36,616 nucleotides of DNA from Kutzneria sp. 744 (GCF_000568255.1 NZ_KK037166.1:11577626-11614241), one strand, 5' to 3'; numbered from the stretch's first letter, positions 16,732-25,180 are shown. Translations and numbers: made by a program. Notes: a model not told the origin generated them from the letters alone.

Positions 16732-16955
16732 ATGAGTGGAGGGGAGCCCGAACGCCGTCTCGATGTCGACAACGTCGTCAGCGGGACCGTTGTCGGCAAT
16801 GTCGTGCAGGTCGGGTCTGCGGGCAGTGTTCACGTGGGCCGGCTGGATCAGCGTGGAGCCGCTACCGGGAGCAGGTCGAGGCGATCGCTCCCGACCGGCT
16901 CGTCGGCCGGCAGGACGAACTTGCACTTCTGACAGCGTTTTGCCTGGCACCGACG
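16732..16955 (+). pseudogene. N-terminal fragment of a second STAND/NTPase-type protein
   Basis: MSGGEPERRLDVDNVVSG followed by TVVGNVVQVGSAGSVHVG is the glycine/valine-rich N-terminal motif found in many actinobacterial STAND and WD40-linked ATPases. After a one-base slip near 16850 it continues as RYREQVEAIAPDRLVGRQDELALLTAFCLAP, the segment that normally precedes the P-loop domain. The P-loop part is missing: after FCLAPTS the sequence changes to unrelated coding fragments. A truncated gene left by rearrangement is the best reading. Confidence 0.5.
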
Positions 16956-16968
16956 TCATCACGATCGC

Positions 16969-17235
16969 ATGGCGAACCTGCTGCGCATCGCGTGGCGGTA
17001 CCGGGACATCGCCGGGTTCGACGCCGAGGGATGGGCGACGTACGCCGACGACGCCCCTGAGCCGGGTGGCCTGTTGGCCGTAGACGATCGGCTGGGGAGG
17101 ATCTGGTCGAAGCCCGAGGGCGAGTCGGGCGCGGAGTGGGCGCTGAACACGAACCCGTCGCAGCGGCGAGCCTGGACGCAGTTGCCGGCCGAGTACGGGC
17201 CGGTGAAGCCACGGGCATGCAGCGGCCAGCCCTGA
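16969..17235 (+). pseudogene. Unknown 88-residue frame, probably a gene fragment
   Basis: An open frame MANLLRIAWRYRDIAGFDAEGW ... GGLLAVDDRLGRIWSKPEGESGAEWALNTNPSQRRAWTQLPAEYGPVKP. The composition (W, acidic/basic mix) looks like real protein, but the ATG has no ribosome site and the frame is abutted by other fragments. The family is not recognised. Confidence 0.4.
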
Positions 17236-17316
17236 GATGCACGAGGCACTGTAGATGCTGCCCGCGCGCCCCCAGGCGGCTGCGCCGGCACTTCGAACGC
17301 GTCACCTTGACGGCGG

Positions 17317-17332
17317 GCATTGGGATTCCCCT
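17317..17332. repeat. Intergenic 16-mer GCATTGGGATTCCCCT, copy 1
   Basis: An identical 16-mer (18 with two flanking g) recurs at 18149-18164. Both copies have TTCGAA 17-20 bases to the left. Both are outside convincing genes and flank the secreted-protein gene. Confidence 0.6.
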
Positions 17333-17402
17333 GGACCTGGCCATCGCCACGAGGTAGCCCAGACCGCGCCGTGCTGGTCACTACCGGCTGCAGCCGGTAG
17401 TG

Positions 17403-17552
17403 ATGCCAGTGTCGGAGGTCATTCTGGTCGACCACGACACGTTCGCCGACGGCGGTCTGACCTGGGACGAGAACACGGTTCGCTGGGTTCGACTCGGGGT
17501 GACGTCGTGCCGGCGGCGGCGCGCGACCGGCTGCGGGCCGCACGACCGGTAG
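17403..17552 (+). pseudogene. Short coding-like fragment
   Basis: MPVSEVILVDHDTFADGGLTWDENTVRWVRLGV then an Arg-rich tail to TAG. The first ~33 residues look like a protein start with beta-strand character, and the rest looks out of frame. It has no ribosome site and lies in the fragment-rich stretch 16.7-17.6 kb. The remainder of 17236-17664 shows nothing else apart from the 16-mer repeat. Confidence 0.3.
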
Positions 17553-17664
17553 TTCGCGGGCTCACGAGGGTGAATGCTGTCGCCTGGTCGGGTTGACGCT
17601 AGGGACGGGTCTCCCGCCTGGGTGCAGGGGCGGAACATCCTGGAGGTACGGCGAGGACACAGCA

Positions 17665-18061
17665 GTGGCTGGGGCGGATCGGGGTCGGGCTCGCGGGTCT
17701 GGTGATGGCGGTGGCGGTGGTGCCGGCGGCCTACGCGGCCGGCGGGACGGCCTTTGCCTACAAGGGCAAGCTGGCCAGTAACGGGAGTCTGGTCGTGACC
17801 GGGAACCTGCGTTGTTCCCAGCCCCAGACGGTCTCCCTGGAAGTGGTTGCCGCCCAGACCGTCCAACAGGAAGGAGACACCGTTCCCCGCGGCAAGGTCA
17901 CGAAGTCGGGGCTGTCGTGCACCGCGAAGATCACCGACTGGACCCTGACGGTGCCAGCCACCGACGTGAAAGACCCGTTCCGCCACGGAACAGTCGCTGT
18001 CGTGATGTCCGCGACCAACGGATCCGAACTCAGCAATAAGGGCGAGTTCCTTACCGTGTAG
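17665..18061 (+). CDS. Secreted protein of unknown function (start frame uncertain)
   Basis: The mature part, from AAGGTAFAYKGKLASNGSLVVTG to NGSELSNKGEFLTV, is an all-beta-looking domain of about 110 residues with two Cys (RCSQ, LSCTAK) that could form a disulphide. It is preceded in frame by a classic signal sequence, RIGVGLAGLVMAVAVVPAAYAAG. That frame has no ATG/GTG/TTG before 17699, which would cut the signal in half. A GTG at 17665 with GAGG 8 bases upstream would give MAGRIGVGLAGLV... if one G of the run at 17671-17674 is extra. I therefore give 17665 as the likely true start with a one-base indel. Exported by Sec; role unknown. Confidence 0.6.
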
Positions 18062-18412
18062 GGCCGCACCGACAACACTATCCTGGCGACGTTCACCGGT
18101 TCGATGGCTGACCTGCGGCCTAGGTGTTCGAAACCACGGGCGACGGGGGCATTGGGATTCCCCTCTGCGCAGGTCAGACGGCAGTACGGCACACATAAGC
18201 GAGCGGCGCGTGAGGTGGGGGAGTGGGTGTGACGGCCATCGGTGAGACGGGTGGTCAAGGGGGCACCGGCGACACCTCCTTCGGGCCGGGACAAAACGGC
18301 CATGGAGGCTAGGTCGTGATTCGCTGGTGGCTTGAAGGATTCCACGACATCGTGGGACGCGTTCACCGGCACGGTGGTGGTGGCGCCGCGCGCTTTGCGT
18401 TACGCAGGAGCA
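18062..18412. other. Gene-free stretch
   Basis: About 350 bases between the secreted-protein gene and the EF-hand gene. It contains copy 2 of the 16-mer repeat. No convincing gene is present on either strand. Confidence 0.4.
18149..18164. repeat. Intergenic 16-mer GCATTGGGATTCCCCT, copy 2
   Basis: Identical to 17317-17332 in the same orientation, with TTCGAA at 18127-18132 on its left. It may be a dispersed genomic element or a shared regulatory site. Confidence 0.6.
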
Positions 18413-18979
18413 ATGAGCGACTCGGAGATCCTCACCGCGAAGATCAACCATGGTTTTGATCACCTCGACGCCGACGGCGATGGCCAGCTCACAGAACACG
18501 ATCACGTGCTGATGGGCCAGCGTGTCGCCGCCGCGTTGGGCCACGCGCCCGGCTCCGACTCCGAGGGCCGCATTGTTGAGGCCTACGTGCGGATCTGGCG
18601 GGAGCTGCACCTGCCGCACATCCCCGGCGGGGGCACGACCATCGTCAAGAAGCAGTTCCTGCGCTCAACCCTGACACTGGCCTCCGATCCCGCAGCCGCG
18701 CAGGCCACGGTCGGCGCGTTGGCCGAGGCGTTCCTGGCCATCACCGACACCGATCAGAACGGCCAGGTCAGTCCGTCGGAGTTCCGGGCCTTCGTCGCCG
18801 GGCATTTCCCGGGATTGAGTGAGGCCGAGGTCGAGCAGGCGTTCACCCACTTGGACACCGACGGCGACGGACGCCTGTCCGCCGGGGAGTTCGTGCGAGC
18901 CACCATCGACTACTGGACGAGCAGCGACTCGGACGCGCCGGGCAACTGGATCATGGGCACGCCAGTCTACCTTCGCTGA
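18413..18979 (+). CDS. EF-hand calcium-binding protein (calerythrin/calsymin-like)
   Basis: 188 residues, ATG (MSDSEILTAK) with AGGAG just upstream. Three canonical EF loops are present: DADGDGQLTEHD (first ~quarter), DTDQNGQVSPSE and DTDGDGRLSAGE. A degenerate second site makes the usual four-EF sarcoplasmic-type arrangement. Family knowledge: actinomycete calerythrins are cytosolic calcium buffers or sensors. No signal peptide is seen. Neighbours give no functional hint. Confidence 0.88.
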   Translation: MSDSEILTAKINHGFDHLDADGDGQLTEHDHVLMGQRVAAALGHAPGSDSEGRIVEAYVRIWRELHLPHIPGGGTTIVKKQFLRSTLTLASDPAAAQATVGALAEAFLAITDTDQNGQVSPSEFRAFVAGHFPGLSEAEVEQAFTHLDTDGDGRLSAGEFVRATIDYWTSSDSDAPGNWIMGTPVYLR

Positions 18980-19127
18980 CCCCGGCCACGAACTGCGCCG
19001 TTGGCCCTGGAGTACGTCGCTCCGGCGGAGGTGAAGGCGTTGAGTCGCCGATGCGGATCTTCGATGAGGCGTCGGCGGCTGAAGTCGGCAAGATCACTCA
19101 TGAGGGTGATCGCGCGAAGTCCTGCGA

Positions 19128-19709
19128 TCACCAGCTCCGGGAACGCGGCACTGTCGCTGTCCACTCCGCACCGCCGAAGTTCCAGGAGAACATCCGCCGG
19201 TCGGCAAGACCGGCAGCACTCGGTGCTGGGCGCGCCGGCGACGTGTCCAGGGTCGCGAAACGGGGCAGGCCACGGCCGTCCCGAACCGCGCGGGCAGCCA
19301 CGAACAAGGCGAACTCGTAGACCTTGACCACGACAGCGGCGCGGTCACTCTCGTCGTAGCAGTCCAGTGCCTGACGCGTCAGCTCCACGACCCGCTGGCG
19401 GTCACCGGACTGCTGGGCAGCCACCGCCCGCGCGAGAACGCGGACGCCCACATCCGCTGAGTCGGTTGCGTCCTCCTCGGTGTTCCCATCGTCATCGAAG
19501 CTGCGCACCCGAATCGGCCTGTTGTCCGGATGCTCAGCGCGCAGTGCGGTAACCGAGGTCTCGATCAACGCGGTAAGCAGAATGTCCCACTTTCCCGCGG
19601 AGGAGTGCTCGGCGGTCGTCGCGATCGCGGCCTCCAGACCGCCCTCGACGCCAGCCCGCAGCACGTCCCGAATCACCCGGCGCATGCGAGCCGCCGCAAC
19701 CTCGTGCAC
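19128..19709 (-). CDS. Unknown 193-residue protein
   Basis: The frame reads MRRVIRDVLRAGVEGGLEAAIA ... DVGVRVLARAVAAQQSGDRQRVVELTRQALDCYDESDRAAVVVKVYEFALFVAARAV, strongly helical with a TPR-like pair, then a less protein-like tail (RPAPSAAGLADRRM...). A GTG at 19709 with GGGGG 8 bases upstream is a reasonable start; a GTG further upstream (VIVSSTVDTCD) is also in frame. It could be the C-terminal portion of a regulator. It is divergent from the toxin gene. The tail may reflect another indel. Confidence 0.5.
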   Translation of the reverse strand: MHEVAAARMRRVIRDVLRAGVEGGLEAAIATTAEHSSAGKWDILLTALIETSVTALRAEHPDNRPIRVRSFDDDGNTEEDATDSADVGVRVLARAVAAQQSGDRQRVVELTRQALDCYDESDRAAVVVKVYEFALFVAARAVRDGRGLPRFATLDTSPARPAPSAAGLADRRMFSWNFGGAEWTATVPRSRSW

Positions 19710-19915
19710 CTGCGCTACCCCCGTGTTGTCGCAGGTGTCGACCGTAGACGAGACGATCACATACCGCCGCCGATTTGCGATAAGGCGACCTCTGTGTGGC
19801 TGGCCTCGATCGCTCGTCCAGCCAGAACGGCGTGTGATCAGGCTGGAGGCGATCAGCGTGCTGACCTGCACAGTCCGCTCGACGGCCACGGCCCCATACC
19901 CCTACGGTCGGTGGA

Positions 19916-20719
19916 ATGTCCATGCAGGAGGTGATCACGGCTCTCCACACCACGTTGGCGCACCTCGAACGCGCACGTGAACGCCTCGCCGAGGGCCGGC
20001 GTGAGTGGGCCGGTGCCGCCCAGCTCTACGTGGACACCCTGCACGACTCGACGCAAGCAGAACCCGTCGCGGTGCGGCAGATCGCCAAAGATCTGGACCA
20101 GACGATGTTTCCGCGGCTCTACGTCATCTTGTTCAACGCTCAGGCGGCCATCAAGAAGATGCTGCGTCTGTACGGCGCCGAACCACCGCCCCGCACCCCA
20201 CCCGCGCCACCGCGCCAGCCTCCGCCCGGCGGACGACCAGCGCCCGGACAGGCACCGCCGAGCGGGCCGGCGGCGGTCACTAACCGGCACGGCGATCGCT
20301 ACCCATCCGAGGCCGCCGGACTGGTGGAGAATCTGCCGCCTCGTGTCGTCTCGGGCGCGGGAGATCGGACCGTCGGCGTGCCGCGTGTGGGCGGGCGGGC
20401 CGCTGCGCCGATCGAGTCCGGCTACGACCCCGAGCTGAGCGAGGCGATCTCCGCCCGGCTCGCCGAACTGGGTGTCCGGGATACGTACCTGCGGTTTCAC
20501 GCCGAGCTGAAGGTCGCTCAGATGATGGTCCAAACCGGACACCTGGAGGTGGAGCTGGCGATCAACAACGTGCCCTGTGGGATCGAGACGCAGCGCAACT
20601 GGGCCGATACCTGCGACAAGGTCCTGGACCGGTACCTGCCGGCGGGCTCCCGATTGACCGTGTACGGCACGACCCGGGACAATCGTCCCTGGCGCAGAAT
20701 CTACGGATCCAGGAGGTGA
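19916..20719 (+). CDS. DddA/SCP1.201-like deaminase toxin
   Basis: A 267-residue polymorphic toxin. Residues 1-90 form a helical N-terminal domain (MSMQEVITALHTTLAHLERARE... MFPRLYVILFNAQAAIKKML) resembling the WXG100/DUF6244-like trafficking modules of actinobacterial toxins. A Pro-rich linker follows (~90-165). The C-terminal deaminase has H195-A-E197 (RFHAELKVAQMM), NNVPCG with C221, a second Cys C233 (DTCDKVL), and the typical end LPAGSRLTVYG. HAE plus PC...C is the zinc site of the cytidine deaminase fold. The 11-residue gap between the Cys is longer than the classic PCxxC, so substrate (DNA, RNA or nucleotide) is open. The next gene is Imm1-like and overlaps it, which supports a toxin role. 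Confidence 0.82.
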   Translation: MSMQEVITALHTTLAHLERARERLAEGRREWAGAAQLYVDTLHDSTQAEPVAVRQIAKDLDQTMFPRLYVILFNAQAAIKKMLRLYGAEPPPRTPPAPPRQPPPGGRPAPGQAPPSGPAAVTNRHGDRYPSEAAGLVENLPPRVVSGAGDRTVGVPRVGGRAAAPIESGYDPELSEAISARLAELGVRDTYLRFHAELKVAQMMVQTGHLEVELAINNVPCGIETQRNWADTCDKVLDRYLPAGSRLTVYGTTRDNRPWRRIYGSRR

Positions 20720-21135
20720 GCAGCCTGACCACGATGGCCCTGCTCGACCTGGTCGACGACGGCGGTGCCGACATCAGCGACGTCGACGACAGCCAGACCG
20801 CCCTCGAACTGTTGCGCGCGGCCGCCGCGGCGGGCCCCAACCAGACCTGGACCCTGTTCTCCGGCGCGGTCAGCGAGCGGGAGACCCCGAGCCTGGGCGT
20901 GGGGTTGAGCGAGGACGGCACTCACGGATGGCTGTCGTGGTGGGACGGCGCGCACAGCTTCACGCCGGCCTCGACCTCCCGCACCGGCCGCTGGGTGGAC
21001 TACTGGTGCGCAGGCCAGCACATGCAGGTCGACGAAGGCCGGCAACTGCCCACCGACACGGTGCTGAACGCGGTCCAGGAGTACCTGACCACCCACCAGC
21101 GCCCGACCAGCGTCGCGTGGAAGCGCGAGGACTAG
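20716..21135 (+). CDS. Imm1-family immunity protein
   Basis: About 133-139 residues. Imm1-like features are TWTLFSGAVSERETPSLGVGLSEDG..GWLSWWDG, then WVDYWCAGQHMQVDEGRQLPTDTVLNAVQEYLTTHQRPTSVAWKRED. The ending (alpha-helix then RPTSVAW) is typical. Imm1 proteins neutralise deaminase and other polymorphic toxins by binding them. The GTG at 20716 overlaps the toxin stop (GTGA), but AGGAGG is directly on it; CTG 20725 or ATG 20734 may be used. Coupling to the toxin guarantees co-expression. Its TAG shares CTAG with the stop of the convergent gene. Confidence 0.82.
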   Translation: MSSLTTMALLDLVDDGGADISDVDDSQTALELLRAAAAAGPNQTWTLFSGAVSERETPSLGVGLSEDGTHGWLSWWDGAHSFTPASTSRTGRWVDYWCAGQHMQVDEGRQLPTDTVLNAVQEYLTTHQRPTSVAWKRED

Positions 21136-21626
21136 CTGCCCGAATTGTCCGGCCAGGGGGATTCCAGGCCCGCATCGATCGCGCGGTACACCAGCCGTAG
21201 GTTGTGCGCCGTCGTGTTGACCAGTTCCAGCATCACCGGATAGTCCTCGGGTCGACAGCGGCGCATCGCTCGGTCAGCGCGCCTGCTCAGGACCCTACGC
21301 CGACGGGTCGCCCACCAGTTCCCGCCTACGGGGATGCGCTCCAGCTCGACGATCAGCAGGCCAGCCCTTCGCGCCGCTCGCTCACGCAGCACGTAGGCCG
21401 CTGGCCGCTCCGGGTCGTCGAGATCGACCAGCGACAGCAGCCGTCCCTCACGAAGCCGGCCAGCCCCGGATGTACGACGAACTGGTACTGGCCGGAGCCA
21501 CGGTAACGGTGGACCCCACGCGGCGCTGGGTGCTCGGCAGTGACGTCTTCGTCGACCTGCTGGTCTGCGCCGCCGCCGGTGAGGTGCGGGTCCGTACCAG
21601 CGGCGGCGATCAGTCAGCGACTTCAC
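21132..21626 (-). CDS. Unknown protein, 5' part frameshifted or misassigned
   Basis: The C-terminal ~100 residues are protein-like: LLSLVDLDDPERPAAYVLRERAARRAGLLIVELERIPVGGNWWATRRRRVLSRRADRAMRRCRPEDYPVMLELVNTTAHNLRLVYRAIDAG. Upstream of about 21455 a neighbouring frame reads better (VDEDVTAEHPAPRGVHRYRGSGQYQFVVHPGLAGF), implying one indel. The GTG at 21626 opens the uncorrected frame but encodes only Arg-rich shadow sequence. A competing plus-strand frame (21470-21706) covers the same 5' part. The family is not recognised. It is convergent with imm1, sharing the stop tetramer. Confidence 0.45.
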   Translation of the reverse strand: MKSLTDRRRWYGPAPHRRRRRPAGRRRRHCRAPSAAWGPPLPWLRPVPVRRTSGAGRLREGRLLSLVDLDDPERPAAYVLRERAARRAGLLIVELERIPVGGNWWATRRRRVLSRRADRAMRRCRPEDYPVMLELVNTTAHNLRLVYRAIDAGLESPWPDNSGS

Positions 21627-21850
21627 CCCACGTAACCGCCGTGGTGATCAACTTCTATCGGCGCAGAATCGAGGAATGCGATCGACGTCGGCCCGACGAC
21701 GAGTAGACCCTCACCGCGCTCGGCAGCGACGTTGGCGGGCCCGTCGTTTAGCGGGCGAGGCACCTAACCTCCCGCGCCCCCTGGGGCGTCCTCGCCCGCG
21801 CTGCGACGTGGTGCCGCTGTTGGCGGGCCTCTTCGTGGGAGCATCGTCCG

Positions 21851-22645
21851 ATGTTGGTCTCCCCGCTGCGGGGCGTCGACCCGTCCGACCTTGCGAACTT
21901 GCTGCGGACCCTGAAGTCCGAGGTGGACAACCTGCACTCCGTTGGAGGGGGTGCAGATCGCGGTTCGTTCCGACGCATGTGGGAGTACCTGGAATGGGTG
22001 GACTACGCCGTCCGTCGGCTTGGTCAGAAGGTCAGTACGACCACCGCGGATCGTCTGGTGCGCACCCGCAGATACGAGCTACTGCTCGCCAACTCGGTCG
22101 CGATGAGCGCCACCCCTGTGGTGGACGTCTACCAGGAGCGGCTGCTCAACACCATGGTCACCAACGAGCTGACCGCCCGCTCAGACGCATTGGAGCGGGC
22201 AATCACCGAGCTTGACGGCGCGAAGCGGTGGCGGAGCTGGAGCTGGCTGGTGGTGCTGGACACCAACGTGTACCTGGAACACGAACGCAAGCTTGAGGAC
22301 CTGGACTTCGGCGACATGATCGGCGCCGGCGACCAGTCGGTGCAGCTGCTGGTGCCGATCGCGGTGGTGGATGAACTCGACAGGGCCAAGCGCAACGACA
22401 GGACCAGGTGGCGGGGGGCCTACTCGTTGGCGCACATCATCAGGACCGTGAACGAGAACGACGGCGTGCTGCGCGACACAGATCCCAGCTCCGCACGCGA
22501 CCAGCCGCGACACGGCCGGGTCACCGTCGAGATCGTCTCCGACCCACCAGGCCACCGCCGTCTGCCCGACCCGGACGACGAGATCGTGGACCGCGCTCTG
22601 GACATCCAACTCCGGGCCGGCGCAGCGGTCACGATGGTCACCTAG
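21851..22645 (+). CDS. PIN-domain protein, interrupted near its C-terminus
   Basis: 264 residues. The N-terminal half is helical (EYLEWVDYAVRRLGQKV...); the C-terminal half is a PIN ribonuclease: SWLVVLDTNVYLEH (first Asp), LLVPIAVVDELDRAKR (Glu) and PDPDDEIVDRALDIQLRAGAAVTMVT (Asp). The reading frame stops just where the last motif should follow. One missing base at the TAG (22643-22645) would continue as LDTGMSWRASSAGLTVIALDLDPG, supplying the fourth acidic residue. A further slip near 22725 leads to ALVADDIPSREPRVPILEVNQLG. Without repair the enzyme lacks its last metal ligand. GGGAG lies 10 bases before the ATG. No antitoxin is seen. Confidence 0.75.
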   Translation: MLVSPLRGVDPSDLANLLRTLKSEVDNLHSVGGGADRGSFRRMWEYLEWVDYAVRRLGQKVSTTTADRLVRTRRYELLLANSVAMSATPVVDVYQERLLNTMVTNELTARSDALERAITELDGAKRWRSWSWLVVLDTNVYLEHERKLEDLDFGDMIGAGDQSVQLLVPIAVVDELDRAKRNDRTRWRGAYSLAHIIRTVNENDGVLRDTDPSSARDQPRHGRVTVEIVSDPPGHRRLPDPDDEIVDRALDIQLRAGAAVTMVT

Positions 22646-22857
22646 ACACCGGCATGTCCTGGCGCGCGAGTAGCGCCGGTCTCACCGTGATCGCGCTCGA
22701 CCTCGATCCCGGCCCGGAGCCCCCGCCCTCGTCGCGGACGACATCCCGTCGCGCGAGCCGCGCGTCCCGATCCTCGAAGTGAACCAGCTGGGGCGGGCGG
22801 TGGAACGGTCGGCTGCCATTGGTGGCATGGAGGCGGCAGCCGGCCGGACCTGGTGGA

Positions 22858-23103
22858 TCAGGGAGCGTTGTGCAGCCGGACGTCGTTGTCGTCGCCAAGC
22901 GCGACGGCCGCCTCGATGGCCTGGTGATGGAACCACGCGAAGCGCTCGATCAACAGCTTGACGCTCTTGCGATTGTCATCGGTGTCGAGATGTGGGTTCT
23001 TCAGGCAGCTGCGTACCCACACCAGCAGCGCGGCGAGGCCCATGACCTCCTTGACGACGAAGCGTTGCCAGGCATGGATGTTGCGAGGAAGGCCGTCGTC
23101 CGT
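22858..23103 (-). pseudogene. Orphan C-terminal protein fragment
   Basis: An open frame, TDDGLPRNIHAWQRFVVKEV followed by MGLAALLVWVRSCLKNPHLDTDDNRKS and KLLIERFAWFHHQAIEAAVALGDDNDVRLHNAP. It follows directly, in the same frame, after the TAG of the intron-interrupted gene. Its only ATG (23043) lies inside a conserved-looking helix. It is either the rest of that gene beyond a nonsense codon or a separate remnant. The family is not recognised. Confidence 0.5.
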
Positions 23104-23775
23104 CTACGGCGGGCGGATGTAGCTGCGGAGGTCCAGGGCGGTCTCGATGAATCCCGTGCCGCCGCCGGCCTTATCCCAGGGCTTCCGCGCGACCAGCAAA
23201 CTGGAGGTGGCCTGGTGTAGGTGATCTCTGGTTGTCAGCTCGTCGTCGCTTGCCGGTGTGAGTCCGGTCCGGGTAGTTGCCAGGAAGCCCGGTAGCAGAC
23301 TGGCGGCTCGGCGGGGAAACCTGTCGGGTCGAAGCCCAGTGTCAAATGCCCTTCAAGGGGGAGCAACTGAGCGGTCCGTAGCATCACGCGAAGCCTGCGG
23401 CGTCGTTAGAGGTCCCGCCCGTGGGTGGGGTGCAGGGAGTGCCGAGCCGCCGAAAACACGGTGAAGGCCATGGAAGACGCTGAAGACCTGGAAGTGCAGG
23501 CGTCGAAGGACTCCCCGGCGTATGGGGCTCGGAACGTTCAGACAGTGGCGGCGGGAACTGGTGAGACCCTCCCCGGCCCGGCAACCTGCGGACAGGTGTT
23601 GCCGGAGCGCGGCGCTCTATAACCGATGACCTCGGGAAGTGAGCTGCCAGCTGGAAGGGAGTCGGAGGCGGCAGTAGTACCGCTTGAGCCGACCGGACAA
23701 CATAACCGGCGGTGAGGGAAGGGCCGCTACTTCGTCGACGCGTCTGTTCGTCAAGGAAGGGCTCGGTGAGTGCCG

Positions 23776-25149
23776 ATGTCGGCTAGTCCCACCGCTGCGG
23801 GACGTTCTCCCGCGGATCCGGTTCGTGCCTTGCAACATGCGCTGTACCGGACGGCCAAGGCCGATCCCGGACGACGGTTCCATGCGCTGCGGGACAAGGT
23901 TTTCCGCAGAGACGTCCTGTGGCGCGCATGGGTCGCGGTGCACCGTAACGGCGGTGCGCCGGGCATCGACCACACCACCCTGGCCGCCGTGCAGGAGTAC
24001 GGGGTGACCCGGCTGTTGGACGAGGTGGCCGTTGAGTTGCGGGAGGGCCGGTACCGGCCGTTGCCGACGCGTCGGGTGTTGATCCCGAAGCCGGGCAACA
24101 AGGCCGAGTTGCGGCCGTTGTCGATTCCCGCTGTTCGAGACCGTATCGTGCAGTCAGCTTGCAAGATCGTGCTCGAGCCGATCTTCGAGGCCGACATGCT
24201 GCCGTGTTCGTTCGGATTCCGACCGAAGCGCAGCCCGCACGATGCCTTGCAGGTCCTCGTGGATGAGGCGTGGCGGGGCAGACGGTGGGTGGTTGAGACG
24301 GATATCGCCAACTGCTTTTCGGCGATTCCGCACGAGAAGTTGATGCAGGCGGTCGAGGAACGCGTCTGCGACCAGGCCGTGCTCAAGCTGCTGCGCGCGA
24401 TGCTGCGCTCGGGGGTGATGAGCGACGGGGTGGTGCGGCGTGAGGTGACCGGGACCCCGCAAGGTGGCCCGATCAGTCCCTTGCTCTGCAACGTGTACCT
24501 GCACCGGCTCGACCGGGCATGGGACGTTCGCGAGCATGGGGTGCTGGTCAGGTTCGCCGACGATGCCGTGGTGATGTGCCACTCTCGGCGGCAGGTGGAG
24601 GCCGCGCTGGCGCGGCTGACGGAGTTGCTGTCCGAACTGGGCTTGGAGCCGAAGGCGGCCAAGACCAGGATCACGCACCTGACCGAGGATGGCCCAGGCG
24701 TGGATTTCCTGGGGTTTCACCATCGGTGGGTGCGTGCCGAGGGACGCACCGGCGGTAAGGGGGTTGCCTTTCTCGCTCGCTGGCCTGCGGACAAGGCGAT
24801 GCAGCGTGCCCGTGACCGGATCCGTGAGTTGACGGACCGGCGCAGGATGTTGCTGCGTGTTGAGGTGATCGTGGAGGATGTCAATCGCTTCCTCCGTGGC
24901 TGGGCCGGGTATTTCCGTTATGGGAACTCGGCTTTGCGCTTCGAGAAGATCAGGAGCTATGCGGTGATGCGGCTGGCGGGTTTCGTGGCCAAGAAGCATC
25001 GCCGCACCCGAGCGTTCGGTCGCTGGGTGATCGCCTTCGCGTCCGACAACCAGCTCGGCCTGATCCGCCTTGATGGAACCGTTGTTGCACCCAGGCCGTT
25101 TCGGGCCTGGCGGGTGGTGTCGAATGCCGGCGGTGAACGGCGTCGGTAA
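23776..25149 (+). CDS. ltrA: Group II intron reverse transcriptase/maturase
   Basis: 457 residues from ATG 23776 (MSASPTAAG; a GTG lies two codons upstream). RT motifs are in order: NGGAPGIDH, RPLSIPAVRDRIVQ, CSFGFRPKRSPHDAL, WVVETDIANCFSAIPHEKL, GTPQGGPISPLLCNVYLH, and the active site VRFADDAVVM (~residue 260, FADD in place of YADD). Then LGLEPKAAKTRITH and FLGFHHRWV. Domain X (maturase) is FLRGWAGYFRYGNSALRFEKI. The protein ends soon after, with no HNH domain, so target cleavage by a DNA endonuclease is not expected. It binds its own intron RNA to splice and reverse-splice it. Confidence 0.93.
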   Translation: MSASPTAAGRSPADPVRALQHALYRTAKADPGRRFHALRDKVFRRDVLWRAWVAVHRNGGAPGIDHTTLAAVQEYGVTRLLDEVAVELREGRYRPLPTRRVLIPKPGNKAELRPLSIPAVRDRIVQSACKIVLEPIFEADMLPCSFGFRPKRSPHDALQVLVDEAWRGRRWVVETDIANCFSAIPHEKLMQAVEERVCDQAVLKLLRAMLRSGVMSDGVVRREVTGTPQGGPISPLLCNVYLHRLDRAWDVREHGVLVRFADDAVVMCHSRRQVEAALARLTELLSELGLEPKAAKTRITHLTEDGPGVDFLGFHHRWVRAEGRTGGKGVAFLARWPADKAMQRARDRIRELTDRRRMLLRVEVIVEDVNRFLRGWAGYFRYGNSALRFEKIRSYAVMRLAGFVAKKHRRTRAFGRWVIAFASDNQLGLIRLDGTVVAPRPFRAWRVVSNAGGERRR

Positions 25150-25180
25150 GCCGTGTGCGGGAGAACCGCATGCACGGATT
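25148..25180 (+). ncRNA. Group II intron domain V
   Basis: AGCCGTGTGCGG, GAGAA loop, CCGCATGCACGG: a hairpin whose lower stem (CCGTG/CACGG) and upper stem (TGCGG/CCGCA) surround a two-base bulge, headed by the catalytic AGC triad. It starts at the RT stop codon. The 3' strand reads CACGGATT, slightly off the common CACGGTTC. Confidence 0.75.

Noticed and set aside
21470-21706. 78-residue plus-strand frame MYDELVLAGATVTVDP...
   Set aside because: It has no ribosome site and conflicts with the better minus-strand sequence (QYQFVVHPGLAGF); not excluded, but too weak to list as a gene.
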